Assembly (NCBI GenBank): GCA_030065935.1
Contig: JASJCP010000022.1
Span: 1 to 58,523 of the forward strand
Length of the DNA: 58,523 nucleotides
Source of the DNA: Xenococcaceae cyanobacterium MO_167.B27
GTDB taxonomy: Bacteria; Cyanobacteriota; Cyanobacteriia; Cyanobacteriales; Xenococcaceae
Reading direction: 5' to 3'
Part shown: positions 15,864 through 25,545 of the stretch, piece by piece
Layout: every line of letters begins with the position of its first letter
Position numbering within the stretch: position 1 is the stretch's first letter
The notes under the pieces: model-generated
The model's database searches: none
What the model was told of the DNA's origin: nothing
Seen by the model: the letters and a program-made list of their open reading frames with translations, nothing else
Made by a program: the position numbers and the translations under genes

Positions 15864-18458
15864 TTAGGGAGATAATCTAGCTTTTTTGGCTCTATTTTCT
15901 AGATACCAATGAGCGACATTAGGCATCCATTCTTCAAAGCGTTCATATAGTAATTCACAGAATTTTTGGGCTTCTAGTTGAGCATCTTTTTTCCATCGTA
16001 AATCTAATAAGTGCATCAAAGAACGAGCATTACAACTCATCACGAAATGTTGTCTAGCATCAAAAGGAATTAGACTTCTGGCTTGTTCTTCTGCTAATCC
16101 TTCACTAATTCTTTGTTGATAAATTTTGCAAGCTTCAAGACACCATTGTAGGTCTTGTTGTCTTTGTTCTTCAGAGTAGAAATAATGTTTTCCTTGACGA
16201 TTGGTATAGTTACCAACAGGACGTAAATAAAACACATCTTCAATATCTTTATTGTGTTCAATTACGTCTATGATTCTAGAACCTGTATAGCGGAAAGATT
16301 GAACATCGAATGAATTGTGAGTGACTAGATCATTGGCAATAAAATTGTGTGATTCATGTTCAATTTCTAGGTCATAAGTTGGTTCAAATCCTGCATATTC
16401 TATAGATAAAATATTAACAAATTCCCCCCTCTTACTGGACATTACATTGTTAACAAGATCATCTTGTATATTTGGCTTAAATGTTCCCCATTCTAAATTA
16501 GCAATAGGATTGTTATAGCTATTATCATTAATATGTCTCGCTTCCATCCCTGAATAATCATCTAAAAGTCTGAAATTTTCTAAAAATAATCTATCAGGGT
16601 AATCTGAAAAAGTAGCAAATAAATAATTTTTAGCCTTACTTAATTTTTTCCCTATTGCTTGAACAGTTGTTGCTTTGGGTTGATGTTTACCGCCTCTTGG
16701 TATATAAGAACGAACTCTACCTAAACTAGAAACTTGATAATAAGGATAATTGTTAATAGTTTTCCCTTCTTCATCAGTCCAATTAATCTCAGATGGTTCT
16801 GTTGTTTGACCAGAATAGACAATGCTACAGAGTTGGGTTTCTCTTGTGAATTCAGATACTTTCTTCCAACCCAAATTAGTCCAGAATAGATGGTTTTTTG
16901 TGGCTTTAATACTTTCACCAGTGACGGTTTTTATTTCATAGACTTCTTTAACACCATTAATATATATATCAGTGATATGACTAGATATTACTCTGTTAGT
17001 ATTTGTATCTAAGATTTGGATCTTTCTTGCAGAAATTTGACGCTTCATATAGTTAGCATCTGCTATAGTTTGTTGATGCTTACGACCATAATGCCAAAGT
17101 TCCGCTAATTCTTTTATTGTCGATTTATAATAGATTTCTCCTTGGGATAAAGACGAATGGGTAAACTGAACTTCAACATCTCCTGTTAAACACATTCCCA
17201 CTCTATGAGTACGTACTTGTTGCATCATAGAATGGGGAAAATAACCTACATTAAAAGTAATTTGTGGGTGTTCAAGACAATTCCCACAAACTATAACTTT
17301 CCCATTCCTTCTAACAAGTAAAGCACCTGTGCTTACAGAAGCACAATAAACATATCCTGAATAGTCGGATAAGGATTCAAAAATTCCAGGATTTCTTTCT
17401 TCTTGAGATAATTGAGTTTCCCTTTCTGAAATATTAAGTCGCCAACAAGGTTTATGATTGAGATGTTTTTGTCCGACATTGGGATTATTTAAGGTTAAAT
17501 TTGCGGAAAACCCATTAATATGGGCTGTAGCTTGAATTAAATCTATAGCTGATTTTTCACAGGAATTAAACCCCCATGATTTTTTTGTTACTCTTGTTCC
17601 ATCGCTATTTTTTAAACCATCCCAAAAAGCTAAGATGGCATTTTCTGGTAAGGTAAGCATCCATTGTGGAATACATTTACCATTGTCTGTAGAAAAGTTT
17701 TCATGTACCCAAGCTGCTAAAGATTTATTTTTGATTACATATCTGTCACCTTTCATCTCAAGAGTAGGCAAATCTAAAGATAAAAGATAAGCTATTTTTC
17801 TGGGGTTTCTAAGTCTAAATCTAATTGATGCAGGGTTTTTATTATGGGTTCTTAATCCATCGCCAAAGAAAAAACCAGCAACTTTAAATATTGTGTAAAT
17901 ATCTATATCTTGGGGGATATCTTCAGGAATTTTTCTGGCTTCTGGTGAGAGAAAAGAACTTAATAAATAGCGAACTGGTTTATTATAGATTTCACTGGCA
18001 TTTTTAAAATACCATTCAGAAAAATCTCCCGATTTCTGGCGATCGCTCACAACCATTCTGTGATCTAATGTTACTAGTAAATCGAGATATTGGCTTTTGA
18101 CAGAATAAAGTTTATCTTCTTCTCGAAATTTTATTTTTTGAATTGATGATGGTTTTTCAAAGTGAGCAGTTTTTGTTTCAATATCAACTGCTAGTAATTG
18201 ATGATTTTCTGTGACTTTTTCCCAAGCTATCCAACCTTGTTTTGTTAAGACTTCTGTGTCCGCAGAATAACATCCGTAATGACCTCTATTTCCTGCTAAA
18301 AGATGTTTGACAATTAATTCTCCTGCTTTAGATTCTTCAGGAAAGCGATCGCGTTTATCCCAGACAAATTCTTCGCTATAATCTTGGTGCATTGCTGCCC
18401 ATACTACCTGTTGAGGATTAGGGGTTGCAACAATAGTTTCTACTCTAAATTTATCCAT
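15864..18458 (-). CDS. thyX: Flavin-dependent thymidylate synthase ThyX with two inteins
   Basis: 864 residues, of which about 240 are ThyX extein. Extein pieces are 1-62, 394-422 and 716-864. They carry ThyX features: LEHPQITFNVGYFPHS, the RTHRVGM-S signature (flavin and dUMP binding), FDVQSFRYTG and FVMSCNARSLMHLLDLR. ThyX makes dTMP from dUMP with methylene-tetrahydrofolate and FAD. Both inteins keep the splicing blocks, so the protein should be active after splicing. Divergent from recG with a 79-bp gap. Confidence 0.93.
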   Translation of the reverse strand: MDKFRVETIVATPNPQQVVWAAMHQDYSEEFVWDKRDRFPEESKAGELIVKHLLAGNRGHYGCYSADTEVLTKQGWIAWEKVTENHQLLAVDIETKTAHFEKPSSIQKIKFREEDKLYSVKSQYLDLLVTLDHRMVVSDRQKSGDFSEWYFKNASEIYNKPVRYLLSSFLSPEARKIPEDIPQDIDIYTIFKVAGFFFGDGLRTHNKNPASIRFRLRNPRKIAYLLSLDLPTLEMKGDRYVIKNKSLAAWVHENFSTDNGKCIPQWMLTLPENAILAFWDGLKNSDGTRVTKKSWGFNSCEKSAIDLIQATAHINGFSANLTLNNPNVGQKHLNHKPCWRLNISERETQLSQEERNPGIFESLSDYSGYVYCASVSTGALLVRRNGKVIVCGNCLEHPQITFNVGYFPHSMMQQVRTHRVGMCLTGDVEVQFTHSSLSQGEIYYKSTIKELAELWHYGRKHQQTIADANYMKRQISARKIQILDTNTNRVISSHITDIYINGVKEVYEIKTVTGESIKATKNHLFWTNLGWKKVSEFTRETQLCSIVYSGQTTEPSEINWTDEEGKTINNYPYYQVSSLGRVRSYIPRGGKHQPKATTVQAIGKKLSKAKNYLFATFSDYPDRLFLENFRLLDDYSGMEARHINDNSYNNPIANLEWGTFKPNIQDDLVNNVMSSKRGEFVNILSIEYAGFEPTYDLEIEHESHNFIANDLVTHNSFDVQSFRYTGSRIIDVIEHNKDIEDVFYLRPVGNYTNRQGKHYFYSEEQRQQDLQWCLEACKIYQQRISEGLAEEQARSLIPFDARQHFVMSCNARSLMHLLDLRWKKDAQLEAQKFCELLYERFEEWMPNVAHWYLENRAKKARLSP
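16314..17192 (-). other. Intein 2 in ThyX (NUMOD4/HNH type), residues 423-715
   Basis: 293 residues inserted between RTHRVGM and SFDVQSFRYTG, in the catalytic signature. Starts CLTGDVEV, has block B IKATKNHLFW, a NUMOD4-like YYQVSSLGRVRSY and HNH-like ARHINDNSYNNPIANLEWGT. It ends DLVTHN before Ser716, a canonical HN end. Confidence 0.9.
17280..18272 (-). other. Intein 1 in ThyX (LAGLIDADG type), residues 63-393
   Basis: 331 residues between GHYG and CLEHP. Starts CYSADTEVLTKQGW (block A), has block B TLDHRMVV, and DOD-like endonuclease motifs VAGFFFGDGLR and LAFWDGLKNSDG. It ends KVIVCGN before Cys394. The penultimate residue is Gly instead of the usual His, a known but less common splicing variant. 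Confidence 0.88.
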
Positions 18459-18537
18459 ATAAAATTAATTTTTTAAAATTGATTAGTGCAAAAGTTTTAT
18501 AAAATGGATTTTGATCGCGCTCATCTAGAACAGGGTA

Positions 18538-21006
18538 ATGACGGAGGAAAATTTAGACTGGGTAAGGTTACAGAAGGCTCTGGCTATAGAAGCTGAACGG
18601 GGCTATTCTGATTTAGTAGGTAAACAGTATCGCTTTAGTGAGTTTCTGTGTCTGAGTTTAGGGAAACCACCTAAAACTGTTTCTAACAGCGATCGCGCTC
18701 AATGGCAAGATTTAGCACAAAGTTATGCTAGCTATCCCCAGTTAACAGTAAACCAAAGACATTCTCTTGTTACGAGTACTCGCAATTTTCTCCAACAACA
18801 GCGCAACCTGATAGCAACGCAACAGGAAACGCCAAAACTGAAACAACCCCGTACTAACTCTTTAACTAAAGATTCTTCTGTAAACAGTTACTACTCTCGT
18901 CAGCCCGTTAGTCTTGACCAAGTACTCTATAAAGTAGTAGAAGTTGGACGCAGGAGTAGTTATCTAGAGCGTCTTGGCATCTATACTGTCAGAGATTTAC
19001 TATTCTACTATCCCCGGGAACATTTAGATTATGCTCGTCAAGTACAGATTTGTTATCTTGAGCCTGGGGAAACCGTTACAGTAATAGGGACGGTCAAAAG
19101 TTGTAAGTGTTTTAGTAGTCCGAAAAATAAGAAACTTACTATCTTTCAATTAGTCTTGCGCGACTCTACAGGAAGGATTACTATCAGTAACTTTTTTAGT
19201 GGTACTCGCTATAGTAACCGAGGTTGGCAAGAAAGCTATAAACGCAAGTTTCCTGTAGGCTCTATTGTGGCAGCGTCAGGATTAGTTAAGCAAAATAAAT
19301 ATGGTATCACTCTCGAAAAACCAGAAATAGAAGTTTTAGACAGTGCAGGTTCTAGTATAGAATCAGTTAAAATCGGGCGAATATTGCCAGTTTATCCCTT
19401 AACTGAGGGTGTACCAGCAGATACAGTCAGAAAAGCGGTTATAGCCGTTTTACCTGTCGCAGAACAGCTTAAAGACCCCTTACCAGTTAATGTTCGTCAA
19501 CGATATGACCTGGTAAAATTAAAAGAGGCGATCGCGAATATTCATTATCCTGAAGATCAAGATACCCTAGCCCACGCCCGACGCAGATTAGTTTTTGATG
19601 AATTCTTCTATCTGCAACTAGGATTTTTACAACGTCGCCAAACCCTCAAGGAAAAGCAAGGTAGTGCCAGTTTTTCTGCTACAGGAGAACTTATAAGTAG
19701 GTTTGAGGAAATCATACCCTTTAAACTCACCAACGCCCAACAGCGTGTAGTAAATGAAATCTTCAGCGACTTACAATCTTCTAAAGCAATGAATCGCTTA
19801 GTACAAGGAGATGTAGGGGCTGGTAAAACTATTGTGGCAGTGTTTGCAATTTTAGCAGCAATTCAGTCTGGTTATCAGGCTGCTTTAATGGCACCTACAG
19901 AAGTTCTATCAGAACAACATTACCGTAAATTAGTTAGTTGGTTCAATCTCTTACATCTTCCTGTAGAGTTACTGACAGGTTCAACTAAAACCGCCAAAAG
20001 AAAAGAGATTCACGCTCAACTAGAAACAGGAGAATTACCCCTACTGGTGGGGACTCATGCTTTAATTCAAGACCCTGTAAAATTTAATCGCTTGGGTTTA
20101 GTGGTAATAGACGAACAACATCGCTTCGGAGTCCATCAAAGAGCCAAGCTACTCGCTAAAGGTCAATCTCCCCATGTCCTGAGTATGACAGCAACCCCTA
20201 TACCTCGTACTCTCGCTCTCACTCTCCACGGAGATTTAGATGTGAGTCAAATAGATGAACTACCCCCAGGAAGACAACCCATCAAAACCTATGCTAAAAC
20301 AGGACGCGATCGCAAATTAGTGTATGATCTAATTCGTCGGGAAATTGCCCAAGGAAGACAAGCATATATTATCTTTCCTTTAGTAGAAGAATCCGAAAAA
20401 CTCGATCTTCGTGCTGCGGTAGAAGAACATAAGAGACTCTCAGAAACTATTTTCCCCGAATTTAACATCGGATTATTACACGGGCGCATGAGTTCTGCTG
20501 AAAAAGATTCCGCACTTACTGCATTTCGGGATAATGAAACTCAGATAATTGTTTCTACTACCGTCATTGAAGTAGGTGTGGATGTCCCCAATGCTACAGT
20601 AATGGTAATCGAACATGGGGAACGTTTTGGTTTATCCCAATTACATCAGTTAAGGGGAAGAGTAGGACGAGGTAAACACAAGTCCTATTGTTTTTTAATT
20701 AGTAGTAGTAGAGGTCAAGAGGCGAAACAGAGATTAGGAGTTTTAGAACAGTCTCAAGATGGTTTTTTTATCTCAGAAATGGATATGAGATTTAGAGGAC
20801 CTGGTGAAGTTTTAGGTACTCGTCAATCAGGTTTGCCAGACTTTGCTTTAGCCAGTTTAGTAGAAGACCAAGAGGTATTAAATTTGGCTAGAGATGCAGC
20901 CGAAAAACTTATTTTAGAAGACCCTAATTTAAGCAATTATCCTAAACTGAAACAAGAGCTAATTATTCGTTATCGCAGACTAATGGGGGCAGATATTTTG
21001 AATTAG
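18538..21006 (+). CDS. recG: ATP-dependent DNA helicase RecG
   Basis: 822 residues. A cyanobacterial N-terminal extension of about 120 residues precedes the wedge/OB domain (GVKSC-like TVIGTVKSCKCFSS, residues about 180-265). Helicase motifs are GDVGAGKTIVA (I), DEQHRFG (II), TATPIPRTLAL (III) and QLRGRVGRGKHKSY (VI), then the TRG motif region GPGEVLGTRQSG. RecG remodels stalled forks and Holliday junctions. Divergent from thyX. Confidence 0.96.
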   Translation: MTEENLDWVRLQKALAIEAERGYSDLVGKQYRFSEFLCLSLGKPPKTVSNSDRAQWQDLAQSYASYPQLTVNQRHSLVTSTRNFLQQQRNLIATQQETPKLKQPRTNSLTKDSSVNSYYSRQPVSLDQVLYKVVEVGRRSSYLERLGIYTVRDLLFYYPREHLDYARQVQICYLEPGETVTVIGTVKSCKCFSSPKNKKLTIFQLVLRDSTGRITISNFFSGTRYSNRGWQESYKRKFPVGSIVAASGLVKQNKYGITLEKPEIEVLDSAGSSIESVKIGRILPVYPLTEGVPADTVRKAVIAVLPVAEQLKDPLPVNVRQRYDLVKLKEAIANIHYPEDQDTLAHARRRLVFDEFFYLQLGFLQRRQTLKEKQGSASFSATGELISRFEEIIPFKLTNAQQRVVNEIFSDLQSSKAMNRLVQGDVGAGKTIVAVFAILAAIQSGYQAALMAPTEVLSEQHYRKLVSWFNLLHLPVELLTGSTKTAKRKEIHAQLETGELPLLVGTHALIQDPVKFNRLGLVVIDEQHRFGVHQRAKLLAKGQSPHVLSMTATPIPRTLALTLHGDLDVSQIDELPPGRQPIKTYAKTGRDRKLVYDLIRREIAQGRQAYIIFPLVEESEKLDLRAAVEEHKRLSETIFPEFNIGLLHGRMSSAEKDSALTAFRDNETQIIVSTTVIEVGVDVPNATVMVIEHGERFGLSQLHQLRGRVGRGKHKSYCFLISSSRGQEAKQRLGVLEQSQDGFFISEMDMRFRGPGEVLGTRQSGLPDFALASLVEDQEVLNLARDAAEKLILEDPNLSNYPKLKQELIIRYRRLMGADILN

Positions 21007-21124
21007 TGGTTAGTGGTTAATGGTTAGTAGTATTAGTGATTGGTGATTGGGTATTAGGAACAGTTAAATTTAATGGGCTTCGCCCTTAAGTTATTGCACC
21101 TAAAACCTATGAGAAAAACTATAT

Positions 21125-21940
21125 TTAGTATTTCTGGGGAATAAAATGTTTCCCTTCTGGTGAAAGTTCGTCATCATACTTGTTTGTCATATCCCGCTCG
21201 CCTAGTTCAACTTTTTCTGGAGTAACATCTTCATAGGGAATTAAACTGAGGAAATGGGAAATACAATTAAGACGAGCGCGTTTCTTGTCATCTGCTGGGA
21301 CAATATACCAGGGTGAGTCCTCACTATCTGTGGCAATTAACATATCGTCCCTGGCGCGAGAATAATCATACCAACGTCGATAGGATTCTACATCCATCGG
21401 GCTTAACTTCCAGATTTTACGCGGATCGTTAATGCGCTGCTTAAAACGCTTTTCTTGTTCCTTCATACTGGTATCTAACCAATATTTAATCAGGAGAATG
21501 CCTGATTCTTTTATAAAGTGTTCAAATTGGGGTACATATTGCAGAAACTGGACATATTCTTTTTTAGTACAAAAGCCCATAACTCGCTCCACTCCTGCAC
21601 GATTGTACCAACTGCGATCAAAGATTATGACTTCCCCAGCAGCAGGAAAATGTTGCATGTAGCGTTGAACATACATCTGGGTTTTTTCTCGCTCTGAAGG
21701 AGTCGGTAGGGCAACTACACGGAATACTCTAGGACTGACCCGTTCGGTAATTCGCTTAATGACTCCTCCTTTCCCTGCTGCATCTCGCCCTTCAAAGACA
21801 ACAATGACTTTCAATCCTTTTTCTTGAACCCAGTATTGTAATTTAACTAGTTCAGCGTGCAGTTTAGTTATTGCAGCTTCGTATTCTTTATTTGATAGTT
21901 TTGGAGACTTGTCTGAAAGCTTTTTTTTATCTTTTCCCAT
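21125..21940 (-). CDS. ppk2: Polyphosphate kinase 2 (PPK2 family)
   Basis: 271 residues from MGKDKKK; an upstream Met at 21955 adds five residues. P-loop VVFEGRDAAGKGGVIKRI, the FDRSWYNRAGVERVMG lid region, and RINDPRKIWKLSPMD are diagnostic of single-domain PPK2. It transfers phosphate between polyphosphate and nucleotides. Preceded by 119 bp with heptamer repeats after recG. Confidence 0.95.
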   Translation of the reverse strand: MGKDKKKLSDKSPKLSNKEYEAAITKLHAELVKLQYWVQEKGLKVIVVFEGRDAAGKGGVIKRITERVSPRVFRVVALPTPSEREKTQMYVQRYMQHFPAAGEVIIFDRSWYNRAGVERVMGFCTKKEYVQFLQYVPQFEHFIKESGILLIKYWLDTSMKEQEKRFKQRINDPRKIWKLSPMDVESYRRWYDYSRARDDMLIATDSEDSPWYIVPADDKKRARLNCISHFLSLIPYEDVTPEKVELGERDMTNKYDDELSPEGKHFIPQKY

Positions 21941-22252
21941 TTGTTTCTCTCTCAAATAATTTAGATAACAGTAGAATCAATAACATCTTGTTTAAGGATT
22001 TAACAGAGAATATTGCTTATTGGAGAAGTATTGGCAGTAGAATTATCACCCCTGATACGAATTCACAAAATCAATGCCATATTTATGAGGTCATTTCAGC
22101 TTTTTATTTAAGTAGATTTATCTTTGTAAAACTAAAGTGAATTGGTATTAGATATCTGAAATGTTGCTACTGGCGAACTAATTAGATAGCTTACCAGAAA
22201 AGTGATTCAAAGTGATAGTGTGGATGTAAAATTAGAATTTTGAGACAGGAAT

Positions 22253-22303
22253 TTCCACAGTAATAGCTTCCTTCAATGTGGACTAGAAGCTATTACTGTG
22301 GAA
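22253..22303. repeat. Perfect 18-bp inverted repeat
   Basis: TTCCACAGTAATAGCTTC at 22253-22270 is exactly repeated in inverse at 22286-22303 around a 15-nt loop. There is no U-tract, so it is not a simple terminator. It lies in the 720-bp gene-free stretch 21956-22673. Just downstream, one frame reads LEAITVERAVEMSSDTIKKYI, which looks coding but stops at once. The rest of the stretch shows nothing I can assign. Confidence 0.7.
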
Positions 22304-22673
22304 CGTGCCGTAGAAATGTCTTCCGATACGATTAAAAAATACATTGCCAACCATAGATTGTGACGGCGACTCAAGTCGACACGCCTACATCCAATGGGTA
22401 AACTGCATTGGTTTTGGCTTTAATTTCTACAAGCAACCATAAACTTGACTATAATTGCCTATAAGCGATCGCACAGATGGTGATTTCTTGACTAATGCGA
22501 TCGCTATTAAGTCCCTCTTGGCAGATTACAAACTGACTACTAAAAGGATTAATCATCAATTTCTTGCTTTTTTCCCTTTTCGCTAATAGCGCAGATCGAT
22601 TACATATTAGGTGTAAGATTTCAGTTTAAGTTCAATAAAATTAATTTAGATCAAATTTAGATAGGAGGTTAAA

Positions 22674-22856
22674 ATGCTTTTTATAGTGATTTCCATACTT
22701 TTGTTACTAGGTAATCAGATATTAACTTCAATTTTAGTATTTTTTCCCATTCATCTTGTTGAATATCTTAGTTCTTTAAGTTGGCTTGTTCTTGGGTATA
22801 TAGGATTAGCTTTTTTAGGTTGGTGCTTGGGTAGTGATACTATTTCTCGTAAATAA
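22674..22856 (+). CDS. Small hydrophobic membrane protein (60 aa)
   Basis: 60 residues, two predicted membrane helices (about 2-24 and 36-53) and a short polar tail. Its AGGAGG ribosome site at 22663-22668 is well spaced from the ATG, which argues that it is a real gene. It is not a recognised family. Isolated between a repeat-rich spacer and a hairpin repeat. Function unknown. Confidence 0.55.
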   Translation: MLFIVISILLLLGNQILTSILVFFPIHLVEYLSSLSWLVLGYIGLAFLGWCLGSDTISRK

Positions 22857-22945
22857 CATTCATGCTTTTCATCAGGGATGAATTATGAGGGATGAGGAGT
22901 GAGGAAAGTACTTTTTATCCCTAGTTAAAGTCTATTTAACTCAGA

Positions 22946-23122
22946 GCTTGCATCTCGATACCAAACCGCCTAAAACTGAAGTTTCGCAGATTAAACAATA
23001 AGTCTATTAAAATAGACTATAACTGTTATCTTATAAAAACTACATAACAGTCCTCTTGAGAGGACTTGAGATATTAGCCAAGAAATTTATTTCTTGGTCC
23101 AAGGTACTGGTGCAAGATATAA
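22946..23122 (+). repeat. Four-hairpin repeat element, copy A
   Basis: Holds hairpins AGTCTATTAAAATAGACT (23001-23018), AGTCCTCTTGAGAGGACT (23049-23066) and CCAAGAAATTTATTTCTTGG (23078-23097). A degraded first hairpin is at 22967-22989. The right end GGTGCAAGAT is inverse to the left-end ATCTTGCACC seen in copy D. Confidence 0.75.
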
Positions 23123-23208
23123 GTTTAATATTTCCTCATCCTTCATCCTTTATCCTTTTTTTTGTTACAATATATTGAGATAATATTAATTGTTTTTACT
23201 CTTATTTT

Positions 23209-23685
23209 ATGACAACTTCACTAACTGAATCTACAACAAACTTAGAAACAAAACCAACCTGGAAAATTAAACTATTATACGATGGTGAATGTCCTTTATG
23301 TCTGAGAGAAGTTAACTTTTTGCTCAAGAAAGATGCAGGAAGAGAAATTATTAAATTTGTAGATATTGCTGACCCAAATTATAGTGCAGTGGAAAACAGT
23401 GGTATTGATTATGAAACAGCTATGGGAAGGATTCACGCTATCACTGACAATGGGGAAATTATTACCAATGTACAAGTGTTTAGAAGGGTTTATGAAGAGT
23501 TAGGAATGGGCTGGATTTATGCTGTAACAAAATTACCTATTCTGGGTGCGATCGCAGATTGGTTATATGAGATTTGGGCGAAGTGGCGATTACAACTTAC
23601 AGGAAGACCAAAATTATCAGAAGTTATAGCTAGTAGAAACCAATGTTTGGATGATAACTCGGGAAGATGCCGATTAGAGAAATAG
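23209..23685 (+). CDS. DCC-family (DUF393) thiol-disulfide oxidoreductase
   Basis: 158 residues. The DxxCxxC signature is YDGECPLCLREVNFL at residues about 25-39, followed by the FVDIADP and FRRVYEELGMGW patterns of DUF393. The family is thioredoxin-like and predicted to handle thiols; substrate unknown. Typical length. No operon partner. Confidence 0.9.
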   Translation: MTTSLTESTTNLETKPTWKIKLLYDGECPLCLREVNFLLKKDAGREIIKFVDIADPNYSAVENSGIDYETAMGRIHAITDNGEIITNVQVFRRVYEELGMGWIYAVTKLPILGAIADWLYEIWAKWRLQLTGRPKLSEVIASRNQCLDDNSGRCRLEK

Positions 23686-23735
23686 TTTTTCTACTCTCAC
23701 TCATCAACAATAGTGGGTGCTAGTTATGCTCTCGG

Positions 23736-23836
23736 GCGCAAGCCTTGCGCTCCAATCAACAATTAACCATTAACAACTAACAACTAACAACTAACTACTA
23801 ACTACTAACCACTAACCACTAACTACTAACCACTAT
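23736..23836. repeat. Hairpin plus ACTAACC heptamer array
   Basis: GCGCAAGCCTTGCGC at 23736-23750 is self-complementary, followed by AACTAAC/ACTAACC repeats at 23760-23836. The next stretch, 23963-24305, shows no gene or repeat that I can support. Confidence 0.7.
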
Positions 23837-23962
23837 TTGTTGGCGCTCGAATATAAATTCACTGTAGTCGGCTAAGTTATCTAATCCTACTAGATTGAGG
23901 TACATCTCTGTCATTAACCAGAAACTTCCTCGGATGAATAGAGCTTTCCATCTAATTTTCAT
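23819..23962 (-). CDS. Microprotein related to the PTOX-operon 59-mer
   Basis: 47 residues beginning MKIRWKALFIRGSFWL and containing LDNLADYSEF. The 59-residue product at 41396 begins MKIHWQKLWVKIIFWL and has the same LDNLADYSEF, so the two are clear relatives. There is a single hydrophobic segment near residues 7-25. The last residues (VVSS) come from an adjacent TTAGTGG tandem repeat, so the original C-terminus has probably been replaced. No strong ribosome site. Could be a relic. Downstream of DUF393, convergent. Confidence 0.55.
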   Translation of the reverse strand: MKIRWKALFIRGSFWLMTEMYLNLVGLDNLADYSEFIFERQQIVVSS

Positions 23963-24305
23963 CTTGTTTAAGCTATCACTATATTGTGAGGTTTAACTTT
24001 TGTGCTATCTCTACGGAGCAGAAAGGCAGAGCGATCGCATACAGGTAGTTGTACTTAAACAAAGTTAACAATTTATGTAACAAATTGCAATATATCAACC
24101 AAGATGAATAGCTGTAAACTAGATGCCTAGGTTATTACACACTTTTAGGAATTTTGTGCATTTCTGAAACAAAAAGTAAAAATTTTAGATTTTCCTAAGA
24201 TTTGGGTCAGATAAGGGACTGGCTGAAAGTTTATCCTCAATATTAGGTCTGTTATATGTTGGCTTGTACAATAGCCCCATATTATTTATCCCATCCTTAA
24301 AATTT

Positions 24306-24571
24306 ATGTCTAATCGCGAGCAATCACGGGGGAATTATACTGACTCAAAGCATAACTTCTTTGTTGTGGGGATTGGTGCATCTGCTGGAGGATTACGAGC
24401 CTTAGAAGAATTTTTTGAAAATATGCCTACGGATAGTGGGGCGACTTTTTTGGTAATTCAGCACTTATCACCAGATTTTAAGAGTCTGATGAAGGAATTG
24501 CTGGAAAGACGCACTAGAATGGCAATTTATCGGGTAACAGAGGGGATGATCCTCGAACCAAATTCTATATC
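24306..24571 (+). pseudogene. CheB-type methylesterase domain, N-terminal fragment
   Basis: Begins MSNREQSRG and continues [51 protein letters not shown], the start of a CheB methylesterase domain as found in CheB-CheR-kinase fusions. The reading breaks at EPNSI, where sequence of a degenerate tnpB begins on the other strand. A histidine-kinase C-terminus lies beyond the IS at 25546-25819, so one large gene was probably split and internally deleted. Confidence 0.8.
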
Positions 24572-25030
24572 AGCATCTTCGTAATGCCCGCAATTTTCGC
24601 AAACAAATTTCTCTCCCATTCGATTTTTGGGACTCCTATACCCACATAGATGGCATTCTTGAGATGAACCACGGGGATTAACTTCAATTACCCAATTCCC
24701 TAATTTAGCTGCTTGATGTTTGGTTTTTTGCCGTAGGGAGTACCAAGCAGCGTCAGAGATAGCTTTGTTTAATTGTGATTTAGCTTTCTGGTTATTCCTT
24801 AAATAAGTAGCAGTTTCAGGACAGAGAGATGGTTTACATCGTCGCTTCATCCCCTGAATATTTAATGCCTCAAACGAGATAACATCAGCCATTGCTGCTA
24901 TCTTTTTTCCTAGCTTCCATTGAAAATCTTGGCGATGACGACGAATATCTCTATGAACTTTGGCTACAACTTTTCCCGCTTTTTTCCAATTGTTACTACC
25001 TTTTTTCTTACGAGATAACCGTCTTTAGCC
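24568..25030 (-). pseudogene. tnpB fragment
   Basis: Reads RLSRKKKGSNNWKKAGKVVA, FEALNIQGM (RuvC-II E), SSQECHLCGYRS...[12 protein letters not shown]. The N-terminal half with the first RuvC aspartate is absent. The C-terminus stops at EDADI where CheB sequence begins. Not functional. Confidence 0.85.
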
Positions 25031-25036
25031 ATAGTA

Positions 25037-25442
25037 ATGCAAAAGTTAAGTGGAGGAACAGTATATGACTTATCTATACATTTAGTACTGGTAACAAAAT
25101 ACCGAAGAAAAGTCATTAATTCCCCTATGTTGAAACGATTAGAAGAGATATTTGCGCTTTGTTTGTCACAAGTGGGAATGTGAGCTAAAAGAGTTCAACG
25201 GCTCAGACAACCACTGCCATTTATTAATAGCTATTAATCCTAAAGCTCAAATTAGTGCTTTGGCTAACAATCTTAAAACTGTTAGCTCAAGACTAATCAG
25301 AAAAGAATTCCCCGATAGATGCGCTCAGTTTTACCACAAGCCTGTTTTTTGGAAAATTGGTTATTTTGTCTCATCTACTGGTGGTGCTAATTTAGAGACT
25401 GTAAAGCGTTATATTCAACATCAAAATTCGCCCAGTAATTAG
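25037..25442 (+). pseudogene. tnpA (Y1) with frameshift
   Basis: MQKLSGGTVYDLSIHLVLVT starts at 25037 and hits a stop near 25180. The rest continues in another frame from about 25152 as WECELKEFNGSDNHCHLLIA...VKRYIQHQN. The HUH motif (HCH) and catalytic Tyr are both in the second part. A one-base indel near 25152-25185 explains it. Confidence 0.85.
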
Positions 25443-25545
25443 AGGCGTAAAATTCCCAAGTGCCTGTCGCCTGGGGTTTCCCCAGGCGTTTATACGGCAC
25501 GCCTACGCCCTATCCTTCGGATAAGGACGCAGTACCCTTTTACGA

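Larger units (their letters stand above)
24568..25545. mobile_element. Degenerate IS200/IS605 element
   Basis: Contains a tnpB fragment (minus), a frameshifted tnpA (plus) and an end hairpin CGCCTGGGG TTT CCCCAGGCG at 25468-25488. TnpB is cut at both ends. The right end of the element is missing where it meets CheB sequence, so a deletion followed the insertion. Confidence 0.75.

Noticed and set aside
21871-22140. 89-codon plus-strand frame overlapping the ppk2 start.
   Set aside because: Overlaps ppk2 antisense, has no ribosome site and no protein-like composition.
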